NCBI RefSeq assembly: GCF_037975245.1
Contig: NC_092572.1
Coordinates: forward strand, 30,539,989-30,603,988
Direction: 5' to 3'
Source of the DNA: Apostichopus japonicus
Lineage: Eukaryota > Echinodermata > Holothuroidea > Aspidochirotida > Stichopodidae
Length of the DNA stretch: 64,000 nucleotides
Shown here: piece by piece, positions 1 to 12,823 of the stretch
Position numbering within the stretch: the first letter of the stretch is position 1
Layout: each line of letters starts with the position of its first letter
Notes under the pieces: model-generated
Database searches by the model: none
What the model saw: only the letters and a program-made list of their open reading frames with translations
What the model was told of the DNA's origin: nothing
Made by a program: the position numbers and the translations under genes

Positions 1-62
1 ATTCGATTGATCGGTGCCGAACATTCGATTGATCTGTGTCGAACATTCGATTGATGGGTGTC

Positions 63-626
63 ATTCGAATGATCGGTGTCGCACATTCGATTGATCGGTG
101 TCGCACATTCGATTGATCGGTTCTGCACATTCGATAGATTGGTGTCGAACATTCGATTGATTGGTGTCGCACATTCGATTGATCGGTATTGCACATTCGT
201 TTGGTTGGTGTCGCATATTCGATTAATCGGTGCCGAACATTCGATTGATGGGTACCGATCATTCGAATGATCGGTCTCGAACATTTGATTGATTGGTGCC
301 GAACATTCGAATGATCTGTGTCGAACATTCGATTGATGGGTGTCATTCGATTGATCGGTGTCGCACATTCGATTGATCGGTGTCGCACATTCGATTGATC
401 GGTTCTGCACATTCGATAGATTGGTGTCGAACATTCGATTGATTGGTGTCGCACATTCGATTGATCGGTATTGCACATTCGTTTGGTTGGTGTCGCATAT
501 TCGATTAATCGGTGCCGAACATTCGATTGATGGGTACCGAACATTCGAATGATCGGTCTCGAACATTTGATTGATCGGTGCCGAACATTCGAATGATCTG
601 TGTCGAACATTCGATTGATGGGTGTC
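63..626. repeat. 282-bp higher-order pair in satellite A
   Basis: Two consecutive 282-bp units run 63-344 and 345-626. Each is twelve 22-bp monomers plus one 18-bp monomer (12 x 22 + 18 = 282). I could find only three base differences between them. Diagnostic variants shared in order are GGTTCTGCAC, TTCGATAGATTGG, CGTTTGGTTGG, GCATATTCGATTAATCGG and GGTACCGA. Parts of the same module recur near 21300-21500 and 28620-28740, so its monomer order is a real subfamily signature. Confidence 0.93.
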
Positions 627-3489
627 ATTCGATTGATCGGTGTCGAACATTCGATTGATCGGTGTCGCACATCCGATTGATCGGTGTCGCACATTCGATT
701 GATCGGTGTCGAACATTCGATTGATGGTTGCCGAACATTCGAATAATCGGTGTCGAACATTCGATCGATGGGTGTCGAACATTCGAATGATCTGTGTCGA
801 ACATTCGATTGATGGGTGTCATTCGATTGATCGGTGTCGAACATTCGATTGATCGGTGTCGCACATCCGATTGATCGGTATTGCACATTCGATTGATCGG
901 TGTCGAACATTCGATTGATGGTTGCCGAACATTCGATTGATCGGTGTCGAACATTCGATTGATGGGTGTCGCTCATTCGATTGATTGGTTCCGAACATTC
1001 GAATGATAAGTGTCGAACATTTGATTGATTGGTGCCGATCATCCGAATGATCATTCGATTGATCGGTGTCGAACATTCGATTGATGGTTGCCGAACATTC
1101 GAATAATCGGTGTCGAACATTCGATCGATGGGTGTCGAACATTCGAATGATCTGTGTCGAACATTCGATTGATTGGTGTCGAACATTCGATTGAATGGTG
1201 TCGCACATTCGATTGATTGGTGTCGAACATTCGATTGATGGGTGTCGCACATTCGATTGATCGGTACTGCACATCCGATTGATCGGTGTCGAACATTCGA
1301 ATGATCGGTGTCGAACATTCGATTGATGGGTGTCGCACATCCGATTGATCGGTGTCGCACATTCGATTGATCGGTGTCGAACATTCGATTGATCGGTATT
1401 GCACATTCGTTTGGTCGGTGTCGCATATTCGATTAATCGGTGCCGAACATTCGATTGATGGGTGCCGAACATTCGATTGATCGGTGTCGAACATTTGATT
1501 GATTGGTGTCGAACATTCGATTGATCGGTGTCGCACATTCGATTGATCGGTACTGCACATTCGATTGATCGGTGTCGAACATTCGAATGATCGGTGTCGA
1601 ACATTCGATGGATGGGTGTCGCACATTCGATTGATCGGTGTCGCACATTCGATTGATCGGTGTCGAACATTCGAATGATCGGTGTCGAACATTCGATTGA
1701 TGGGTGTCATTCGATTGATCGGTGTCGCACATCCGATTGATCGGTGTCGCACATTCGATTGATCGATGTCGCACATTCGATTGATTGGTGCCGAACATTG
1801 GAATGATCGGTAACGAACATTCGATTGACCGGTGTCGCACATCCTATTGATCGGTGTCGCACATTCGATTGATCGGTGCCGCACATTTGATTGATGGGTG
1901 CCGAACATTCGATTGATTGGTGTCGAACATTCGATTGATGGGTGCCGAACATTCGCATGATCTGTGTCGAACTTTCGATTGATGGGTATCATTCGATTGA
2001 TCGGTGTCGAACATTTGATTGATCGGTGCCGAACATTCGAATGATCTGTGTCGAACATTCGATTGATGGGTGTCATTCGATTGATCGGTGTCGAACATTC
2101 GATTGATCGGTGTCGCACATCCGATTGATCGGTGTCGCACATTCGATTTATCGGTGTCGCATATTCGATTAATCGGTGCCGAACATTCGATTGATGGGTG
2201 CCGAACATTCGAATGATCGGTGTCGAACATTTGATTGATTGGTGCCGAACATTCGAATGATCTGTGTCGAACATTCGATTGATGGGTGTCATTCGATTGA
2301 TCGGTGTCGAACATTCGATTGATCGGTTTCGCACATCCGATTGATCGGTGTCGCACATTCCATTGATCGATGTCGCACATTCGATTGATTGGTGCCGAAC
2401 ATTGGAATGATCGGTGTCGAACATTCGATTGATGGGTGTCGAACGTTCGATTGACCGGTATTGCACATTCGTTTGGTCGGTGTCGCATATTCGATTAATC
2501 GGTGCCGAACATTTGATTGATCGGTGCCGAACATTCGAATGATCTGTGTCGAACATTTGATTGATTGGTGTCGCACATTCGATTGACCGGTGTCGCACAT
2601 CCTATTGATCGGTGTCGCACATTCGATTGATCGGTGCCGCACATTTGATTGATGGGTGCCGAACATTCGATTGATTGGTGTCGAACATTCGATTGATGGG
2701 TGCCGAACATTCGCATGATCTGTGTCGAACTTTCGATTGATGGGTATCATTCGATTGATCGGTTTCGAACATTCGATTGATGGGTGTCGAACATTCGAAT
2801 GATGGGTGCCGAACATTCGATTGATGGGTGTCGCACATTCGATTGATCGGTACTGCACATTCGATTGATCGGTGTCGGACATTCGATTGATTGGTGTCGA
2901 ACATTCGATTGATGGGTGTCGCACATTTGATTGATCGGTGTCGAACATTCGATTGATGGGTGTCGCACATTCGATTGATCGGTGTCGCACATTCGATTGA
3001 TCGTTGTCGAACATTCGATTGATGGGTGCCGAACATTCGATTAATCGGTGTCGAACATTCGATTGATTGGTTCCGAACATTCGAATAATCGGTGTCGAAC
3101 ATTCGATTGATTGGTGCCGAACATTCGAATGATCGGTGTCGAACATTCGATTGATGGGTGTCGCACATTCGATTGATCGGTGTCGCACATTCGATTGATT
3201 GTTGTCGCACATCCTATTGATCGGTGTCGCACATTCGAATAATCGGTGTCGAACATTCGATTGATTGGTGCCGAACATTCGATTGATTGGTGTCGAACAT
3301 TCGATTGATTGGTGTCGAACATTCGATTGATGGGTGTCGCTCATTCGATTGATTGGTTCCGAACATTCGAATGATAGGTGTCGAACATTCGATTGATTGG
3401 TGCCGAACATTCGATTGATTGGTGTCGAACATTCGATTGATTGGTGTCGAACATTCGATTGATGGGTGTCGCTCATTCGATTGATTGGT

Positions 3490-3877
3490 TCCGAACATTC
3501 GAATGATAGGTGTCGAACATTTGATTGATTGGTGCCGATCATCCGAATGATCATTCGATTGATCGGTGTCGAAACATTCGATTGATTGGTGTCGAACATT
3601 CGATTGATTGGTGTCGCACATTCGATTGATTGGTGTCGAACATTCGATTGATGGGTGTCGCACATTCGATTGATCGGTACTGCACATCCGATTGATCGGT
3701 GTCGAACATTCGAATGATCGGTGTCGAACATTCGATTGATGGGTGTCGCACATCCGATTGATCGGTGTCGCACATTCGATTGATCGGTGTCGAACATTCG
3801 ATTGATCGGTATTGCACATTCGTTTGGTCGGTGTCGCATATTCGATTAATCGGTGCCGAACATTCGATTGATGGGTG
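3490..3877. repeat. Duplicated block, left copy (partner about 5257-5644)
   Basis: The block contains the rare run of a 12-bp monomer followed by a 23-bp monomer ending GAAAC. It is followed by GGTACTGCACATCCG and GATCGGTATTGCAC in the same order as its partner 1,767 bp downstream. The partner differs at scattered bases, for example GATTTTCCG in place of GATCATCCG at the left edge. Boundaries are approximate because neighbouring monomers are similar. Confidence 0.7.
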
Positions 3878-5256
3878 TCGCACATTCGATTGATCGGTAC
3901 TGCACATTCGATTGATCGGTGTCGGACATTCGATTGATTGGTGTCGAACATTCGATTGATGGGTGTCGCACATTCGATTGATCGGTGTCGAACATTCGAT
4001 TGATGGGTGTCGCACATTCGATTGATCGATTCGATTGATCGGTGTCGAACATTCGATTGATGGGTGTCGAACATTCGATTATGTGGTTGCGAACATTCGA
4101 TTGATGGGTGTCGCACATTCGATTGATCGGTACTGCACATTCGATTGATCGGTGTCGAACATTCGATTGATCGGTGTCGAACATTCGATTGATGGGTGTC
4201 GCACATTCGATTGATCGGTGTCGAATATTCGATTGATGGGTGTCGCACATACGATTGATCGGTACTGCACATTCGATTGATGGGTGTCGAACATTCGAAT
4301 GATCGGTGTCGAACATTCGATTGATCGGTGTCGCACATTCGATTGATCGGTTCTGCACATTCGATTGATTGGTGTCGAACATTCGATTGATGGGTGTCGC
4401 ACATTCGATTGATCGGTCTAGAACATTCGATTGATAGGTGTCATTTGATTGATCGGTGTCGAACATTCGATTGATCGGTGTCGCACATCCGATTGATCGG
4501 TGTCGCACATTCGATTGATCGGTGTCGAACATTCGATTGATGGGTGCCGAACATTCGAATAATCGGTGTCGAACATTCGATCGATGGATGCCAAACATTC
4601 GATAATCTGTGTCGAACATTCGATTGAAGGTATCATTCGATTGATCGGTGTCGAACATTCGATTGATTGGTGTCGAACATTCGATTGATGGGTGTCGAAC
4701 ATTCGATTGATGGGTGTCGCACATTCGATTGATCGGTATTGCACATTCGTTTGGTCTGTGTCGCATATTCGATTAATTGGTGCCGAATATTCGATTGATG
4801 GGTGCCGAACATTCGAATGATCGGTGTCGAACATTTGATTGATTGGTGCCGAACATTCGATTGATGGGTATCATTCGATTGATCGGTGTCGAACATTCGA
4901 TTGATGGGTGTCGAACATTCGATTAATGGGTTGCGAACATTCGATTGATTGGTGTCGCACATTCGATTGATCGGTACTGCACATTCGATTGATCGGTGTC
5001 GAACATTCGATTGATTGGTGTCGAACATTCGATTGATGGTGCCGAACATTCGAATGATCGGTGTCGAACATTTGATTGATTGGTGCCGAACATTCGAATG
5101 ATCTGTGTCGAACATTCGATTGATGGGTGTCATTCGATTGATCGGTGTCGAACATTCGATTGATCGGTGTCGCACATCCGATTGATCGGTGTCGCACATT
5201 CGATTGATCGGTAGTGCACATTCGATTGATCAGTGTCGAACATTCGATTGATTGGT

Positions 5257-5644
5257 GTCGAACATTCGAATGATGGGTGTCGAACATTTGATTGATTGGT
5301 GCCGATTTTCCGAATGATCATTCGATTGATCGGTGTCGAAACATTCGATTGATTGGTGTCGAACATTCGATTGATTGGTGTCGCACATTCGATTGATTGG
5401 TGTCGAACATTCGATTGATGGGTGTCGCACATTCGATTGATCGGTACTGCACATCCGATTGATCGGTGTCGAACATTCGAATGATCGGTGTCGAACATTC
5501 GATTGATCGGTGTCGCACATCCGATTGATCGGTGTCGCACATTCGATTGATCGGTGTCGAACATTCGATTGATCGGTATTGCACATTCGTTTGGTCGGTG
5601 TCGCATATTCGATTAATCGGTGCCGAACATTCGATTGATGGGTG
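5257..5644. repeat. Duplicated block, right copy (partner about 3490-3877)
   Basis: This is the partner of the block 1,767 bp upstream. Monomer order is conserved, with a few substitutions. The 12-bp monomer at its left end is mutated here, which removes part of the sequence next to the palindrome. Confidence 0.7.
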
Positions 5645-6760
5645 CCGAACATTCGAATGATCGGTGTTGAACATTCGATTGATTGGTGCCGATCATTCGA
5701 ATGATCTGTGTCGAACATTCGATTGATGGGTGTCATTCGATTGATCGGTGTCGACCATTCCATTGATCGGTGTCGCACATCCGATTAGTCGGTATCGCAC
5801 ATTCGATTGATCGATGTCGCACATTCGATTGATTGTGCCGAACATTTGAATGATCGGTGTCGAATATTCGATTGATGGGTGTCGAACATTCGATTGACCG
5901 GTATTGCACATTCGTTTGGTCGGTGTCGCATATTCGATTAATCGGTGCCGAACATTCGATTGATCGGTGCCGAACATTCGAATGATCTGTGTCGAACATT
6001 TGATTGATTGGTGTCGAACATTCGATTGACCGGTGTCGCACATCCTATTGATCGGTGTCGCACATTCGATTGATCGGTGCCGCACATTTGATTGATGGGT
6101 GCCGAACATTCGATTGATTGGTGTCGAACATTCGATTGATGGGTGCCGAACATTCGCATGATCTGTGTCGAAGTTTCGATTGATGGGTATCATTCGATTG
6201 ATCGGTTTCGAACATTCGATTGATGGGTGTCGAACATTCGATTGATGGGTGCCGAACATTCGATTGATGGGTGTCGCACATTCGATTGATCGGTACTGCA
6301 CATTCGATTGATCGGTGCCGAACATTCGATTGATGGGTGTCGCACATTCGATTGATCGGTACTGCACATTCGATTGATGGGTGTCGCACATTCGATTGAT
6401 CGGTGTCGAACATTCGATTGATGGGTGTCGCACATTCGATTGATCGATTCGATTGATCGGTGTCGAACATTCGATTGATGGGTGTCGAACATTCGATTAA
6501 TGGGTTGCGAACATTCGATTGATGGGTGTCGCACATTCGATTGATCGGTACTGCACATTCGATTGATGGGTGTCGCACATTCGATTGATCGGTGTTGAAT
6601 ATTCGATTGATGGGGGTCGCACATACGATTGATCGGTACTGCACATTCGATTGATGGGTGTCGAACATTCGAATGATCGGTGTCGAACATTCGATTGATC
6701 GGTGTCGCACATTCGATTGATCGGTTCTGCACATTCGATTGATCGGTATCATTCGATTCA

Positions 6761-7156
6761 TCGGTGTCGCACATCCGATTGATCGGTGTCGCACATTCGA
6801 TTGATCGATGTCGCACATTCGATTGATTGGTGCCGAACATTGGAATGATCGGTGTCGAACATTCGATTGATGGGTGTCGAACATTCGATTGACCGGTATT
6901 GCACATTCGTTTTGTCGGTGTCGCATATTCGATTGATCGGTGCCGAACATTCGATTGATCGGTGTCGCACATCCGATTGATCGGTGTCGCACATTCGATT
7001 GATCGATGTCGCACATTCGATTGATTGGTGCCGAACATTGGAATGATCGGTGTCGAACATTCGATTGATGGGTGTCGAACATTCGATTGACCGGTATTGC
7101 ACATTCGTTTTGTCGGTGTCGCATATTCGATTGATCGGTGCCGAACATTCGATTGA
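6761..7156. repeat. 198-bp tandem duplication (nine monomers, twice)
   Basis: Two adjacent 198-bp copies (6761-6958 and 6959-7156) each hold nine complete 22-bp monomers. The order of variants is the same in both: ACATCCG, GATCGATG, a TTGGAATG monomer, GACCGGTATTGC, and the rare CGTTTTGTCGG. No difference was found between the copies. Related single copies occur near 12690-12850 and 18810-18960. Confidence 0.9.
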
Positions 7157-7280
7157 TCGGTGCCGAACATTCGAATGATCTGTGTCGAACATTTGATTGA
7201 TCGGTGTCGCACTTTCGATTGACCGGTGTCGCACATCCTATTGATCGGTGTCGCACATTCGATTGATCGGTGCCGCACAT

Positions 7281-9939
7281 TCGTTTGGTCGGTGTCGCAT
7301 ATTCGATTAATCGGTGCCGAACATTCGATTGATGGGTGCCGAACATTCGAATGATCGGTGTCGAACATTTGATTGATTGGTGCCGAACATTCGAATGATC
7401 TGTGTCGAACATTCGATTGATGGGTGTCATTCGATTGATCGGTGTCGCACATCCGATTGATCGGTGTCGCACATTCGATTGATCGATGTCGCACATTCGA
7501 TTGATTGGTGCCGAACATTGGAATGATCGGTGTCGAACATTCGATTGACCGGTGTCGCACATCCTATTGATCGGTGTCGCACATTCGATTGATCGGTGCC
7601 GCACATTTGATTGATGGGTGCCGAACATTCGATTGATTGGTTCGAACATTCGATTGATGGGTGCCGAACATTCGCATGATCTGTGTCGAACTTTCGATTG
7701 ATGGGTATCATTCGATTGATCGGTGTCGAACATTTGATTGATCGGTGCCGAACATTCGAATGATCTGTGTCGAACATTCGATTGATGGGTATCATTCGAT
7801 TGATCGGTGTCGAACATTCGATTGATCGGTGTCGCACATCCGATTGATCGGTGTCGCACATTCGATTGATCGGTGTCGCATATTCGATTAATCGGTGCCG
7901 AACATTTGATTGATTGGTGCCGAACATTCGAATGATCTGTGTCGAACATTCGATTGATGGGTATCATTCGATTGATCGGTGTCGAACATTCGATTGATCG
8001 GTGTCGAACATTCGATTGATGGGTGTCGCACATTCGATTGATCGGTGTCGAATATTCGATTGATGGGTGTCGCACATACGATTGATCGGTACTGCACATT
8101 CGATTGATTGGTGCCGAACATTCGAATGATCGGTGTCGAACATTTGATTGATTGGTGCCGAACATTCGATTGATGGGTATCATTCGATTGATCGGTGTCG
8201 AACATTCGATTGATGGTTGTCGCACATTCGATTGATCGGTATTGCACATTCGTTTGGTCGGTGTCGCACATTCGATTAATTGGTGCCGAATATTCGATTG
8301 ATGGGTGCCGAACATTCGAATGATCGGTGTCGAACATTTGATTGATTGGTGCCGAACATTCGAATGATCTGTGTCGAACATTTGATTAATTGGTGTCGCA
8401 CATCCGATTGATCGGTGTCGCACATCCGATTGATCGGTGTCGCACATTCGATTGATCGGTGCCGCACATTCGATTGATGGGTGCCGAACATTCGATTGAT
8501 CGGTATTGCACATTCGTTTGGTCGGTGTCGCATATTCTATAAATCGGTGCCCAACATTCGATTGATGGGTGCCGAACATTCGATTGATTGGTGTCGAACA
8601 TTCGATTGATGGGTGTCGCACATTCGATTGATCGGTAGTGCACATTCGATTGATCGGTGCCGAACATTCGATTGATCTGTGTCGAACATTCGATTGATGG
8701 GTGTCATTCGAATGATCGGTGCCTCACATTCGATTGATAGGTGCCGAACATTCGAATGATCGGTGTCGAACATTCGATGGGTGTCGCACATCCGATTGAT
8801 CGGTGTCGCACATTCGATTAATCGGTGCCGCACATTCGATTGATGGGTGCCGAACATTCGATTGATCGATATTGCACATTCGTTTGGTCGGTGTCGCATA
8901 TTCTATAAATCGGTGCCCAACATTCGATTGATGGGTGCCGAACATTCGATTGATTGGTGTCGAACATTCGATTGATGGGTGTCGCACATTCGATTGATCG
9001 GTAGTGCACATTCGATTGATCGGAGCCGAACATTCGATTGATCGGTGTCGCACATTCGATTAATCGGTGCCGCACATTCGATTGATGGGTGTCGAACATT
9101 CGAATAATCGGATTCGAATATTCGATTGATGGGTGCCGAACATTCGAATGATCTGTGTCGAACATTTGATTGATTGGTGCCGAACATTTGATTGATCTGT
9201 GTCGAACATTCGATTGATGGGTGTCATTCGATTGATCGGTGTCGCACATTCGATTGATCGGTGTCGCACATTCGATTGATCGGTTCTGCACATTCGATTG
9301 ATTGGTGTCGAACATTCGATTGATTGGTGTCGCACATTCGATTGATCGGTATTGCACATTCGTTTGGTCGGTGTCGCATATTCGATTAATCGGTGCCGAA
9401 CATTCGATTGATGGGTACCGAACATTCGAATGATCGGTCTCGAACATTTGATTGATCGGTGCCGAACATTCGAATGATCTGTGTCGAACATTCGATTGAT
9501 GGGTGTCGGACATTCGATTGATTGGTGTCGAACATTTGATTGATTGGTGCCGATCATTCGAATGATCGGTGCCTCACATTCGATTGATCGGTGCCGAACA
9601 TTCGATTGATAGGTGCCGATCATTTGAATGATCGGTGTCGAACATTCGATGGGTGTCGCACATCCGATTGATCGGTGTCGCACATTTGATTAATCGGTGC
9701 CGAACATTCGATTGATGGGTGTCGAACATTCGATTGATGGGTGCCGAACATTCGAATGATCGGTGTCGAACATTTGATTGATTGGTGTCGAACATTCGAA
9801 TGATCTGTGTCGAACATTCGATTGATGGGTGTCATTCGATTGATCGGTGTCGCACATCCGATTGATCGGTGTCGCACATCCGATTGATCGGTGTCGCACA
9901 TTCGAATGATCTGTGTCGAACATTCGATTGATGGGTGTC
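7281..9939. repeat. 2.7-kb duplicated block, left copy (partner 29078-31839)
   Basis: The order of rare variants matches the block about 21.8-21.9 kb to the right. Shared markers include CGCATATTCTATAAATCGG, GGTGCCCAAC, GGTAGTGCAC, GGTGCCTCAC, the short CATTCGATGGGTG monomer and CGGATTCGAATATTCG. The offset is 21,776 bp near 8300-8900 and 21,900 bp from about 9060 on. This copy therefore lacks 124 bp (4 x 22 + 2 x 18) that the right copy has. Confidence 0.85.
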
Positions 9940-12823
9940 GAACATTCGATTGATCGGTGTCGCACATCCGATTGGTCGGTGTCGCATATTCGATTAATCG
10001 GTGCCGAACATTCGATTGATGGATGCCGAACATTCGAATAATCGGTCTCGAACATTTGATTGATTGGTGCCGAACATTCGAATGATCTGTGTCGAACATT
10101 CGATTGATGGGTGTCATTCGATTGATCGGTGTCGAACATTCGATTGATCGGTGTCGAACATTCGATTGATCGGTGTCGCACATCCGATTGATGGGTGTCG
10201 AACATTCGATTGATGGGTGTCGAACATTCGATTGATGGGTGTCGCACATTCGATTGATCGGTACTGCACATTCGATTGATCGGTGTCGAACATTCGATTG
10301 ATCGGTACTGCACATTCGTTTGGTCGGTGTCGGACATTCGATTGATCGGTGTCGCACATTCGATTGATTGGTGCCGAACATTCGAATGATAGGTGTCGAA
10401 CATTTGATTGATTGGTGCCGATCATTTGAATGATCGGTGTCGAACATTCGATGGGTGTCGCACATTCGATTAATCGGTGCCGCACATTCGATTGATGGGT
10501 GCCGAACATTCGAATAATCGGATTCGAACATTCGATTGATGGGTGTCGAACATTCGATTGATCGGTATTGCACATTCGTTTGGTCGGTGTCGCATATTCT
10601 ATTAATCGGTGCCGAACATTCGATTGATGGGTGCCGAACATTCGAATGATCTGTGTCGAACATTTGATTGATTGGTGCCGAACATTCGAATGATCTGTGT
10701 CGAACATTCGATTGATGGGTGTCATTCGATTGATCGGTGTCGAACATTCGATTGATCGGTGTCGCACATCCGATTGATCGGTGTCGCACATTCGATTGAT
10801 CGGTGTCGCACATTCGATTGATTGGTGCCGAACATTCGATTGATAGGTGTCGAACATTCGATCGATGGGTGCCGAACATTCGAATGATCTGTGTCGAACA
10901 TTCGATTGATGGGTATCATTCGATTAATCGGTTTCGAACATTCGATTGATGGGTGTCGAACATTCGATTGATGGGTGCCGAACATTCGATTGATGGGTGT
11001 CGCACATTCGATTGATCGGTACTGCACATTCGATTGATGGGTGTCGGACATTCGATTACTTGGTGTCGAACATTCGATTGATCGGTGTCGCACATTCGAT
11101 TGATGGGTGTCATTCGATTGATTGGTGTCGAACATTCGATTGATCGGTGTCGCACATCCGATTGATCGGTGTCGCACATTCGATTGATCGGTGTCGAACA
11201 TTCGATTGATGGGTGTCGTACATTCGATTAATCGGTACTGCACATTCGATTGATCGTTGTCGAACATTCGATTGATGGGTGCCGAACATTCGATTAATCG
11301 GTGTCGAACATTCGATTGATTGGTGCCGAACATTCGAATAATCGGTGTCGAACATTCGATTGATTGGTGCCGAACATTCGAATGATCGGTGTCGAACATT
11401 CGATTGATGGGTGTCGCACATTCGATTGATCGGTGTCGCATATTCTATTAATCGGTGCCGAACATTCGATTGATGGGTGCCGAACATTCGAATGATCGGT
11501 GTCGAACATTTGATTGATTGGTGTCGAACATTCGAATGATCTGTGTCGAACATTCGATTGATGGGTGTCATTCGATTGATCGGTGTCGAACATTCGATTG
11601 ATCGGTGTCGCACATCCGATTGATCGGTGTCGCACATCCGATTGATCGGTGTCGCACATTCGATTGATTGGTGCCGAACATTCGATTGATAGGTGTCGAA
11701 CATTCGAATGATCTGTGTCGAACATTTGATTGATTGGTGCCGAACATTCGAATGATCTGTGTCGAACATTCGATTGATGGGTGTCATTCGATTGATCGGT
11801 GTCGAACATTCGATTGATCGGTGTCGCACATCCGATTAATGTGTTGCGAACATTCGATTGATTGGTGTCGCACATTCGATTGATCGGTACTGCACATTCG
11901 ATTGATCGGTGTCGGACATTCGATTGATTGGTGTCGAACATTCGATTGATGGATGCCGAACATTCGAATGATCGGTGTCGCACATCCGATTGATCGGTAT
12001 CATTCGATTGATCGGTGTCGCACATTCGATTGATCGGTGTCGAACATTCGATTGATCGGTATTGCACATTCGATTAATCGGTGTCGAACATTCGATTGAT
12101 GGGTGTCGCACATTCGATTGATCGGTACTGCACATTCGATTGATCGGTGTCGAACATTCGAATGATCGGTGTCGAACATTCGATTGATGGGTGTCGCACA
12201 TCCGATTGATCGGTGTCGCACATTCGATTGATCGGTGTCGAACATTCGATTGATCGGTATTGCACATTCGTTTGGTCGGTGTCGCATATTCGATTAATCG
12301 GTGCCGAACATTCGATTGATGGGTGCCGAACATTCGAATGATCGGTGTCGAATATTGATTGATCGGTGCCGAACATTCGAATGATCTGTGTCGAACATTC
12401 GATTGATGGGTGTCATTCGATTGATCGGTGTCGAACATTCGATTGATCGGTGTCGCACATCCGATTGATCGGTGTCGCACATTCGATTGATCGGTGTCGC
12501 ATATTCGATTAATCGGTGTCGAACATTCGATTGATGGGTGCCGAACATTCGAATGATCGGTGTCGAACATTTGATTGATTGGTGCCGAACATTCGAATGA
12601 TCTGTGTCGAACATTCGATTGATGGGTGTCATTCGATTGATCGGTGTCGAACATTCGATTGATCGGTGTCGCACATCCGATTGATCGGTGTCGCACATTC
12701 GATTGATCGATGTCGCACATTCGATTGATTGGTGCCGAACATTGGAATGATCGGTGTCGAACATTCGATTGATGGGTGTCGAACATTCGATTGACCGGTA
12801 TTGCACATTCGTTTTGTCGGTGT
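9940..12823. repeat. Satellite A, mixed higher-order region
   Basis: The 22-bp array continues. The stretch 10849-11275 matches 32485-32911 at a 21,636-bp offset, sharing GATCGATGGGTGCC, ATCATTCGATTAATCGGTTTC, TTCGATTACTTGG and GTCGTACATTCG in order. The rest is permutations of the common monomer types. There is no other sequence here. Confidence 0.85.

Larger units (their letters stand above)
627..6760. repeat. Satellite A, mixed higher-order region
   Basis: This is a 22-bp array with monomer variants in recurrent phrases. The commonest phrase has CATTCGTTTGG, then GCATATTCGATTAATCGG, then TTTGATTGATTGG, then GATCTGTG, then an 18-bp monomer. A stretch around 3490-3877 is repeated at about 5257-5644 with a 1,767-bp offset; both start near a 12-bp monomer and a 23-bp GAAAC monomer. 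A 17-bp GAAGGTATC monomer occurs at about 4620. No sequence outside the satellite is present. Confidence 0.85.

Noticed and set aside
76-270. Plus-strand frames of 62-68 codons in satellite A, such as those starting at 76, 358, 21305 and 36828
   Set aside because: They appear only where a monomer variant lacks the usual TGA, and they are exact by-products of the repeat module.
6045-8645. Long minus-strand open frames throughout satellite A (866, 973, 547, 544 codons and many more) as genes
   Set aside because: All three minus frames are open at once over the same DNA, because the monomer has no stop in any phase. The product is a pure 22-residue repeat, with no gene-like start region or unique domain.
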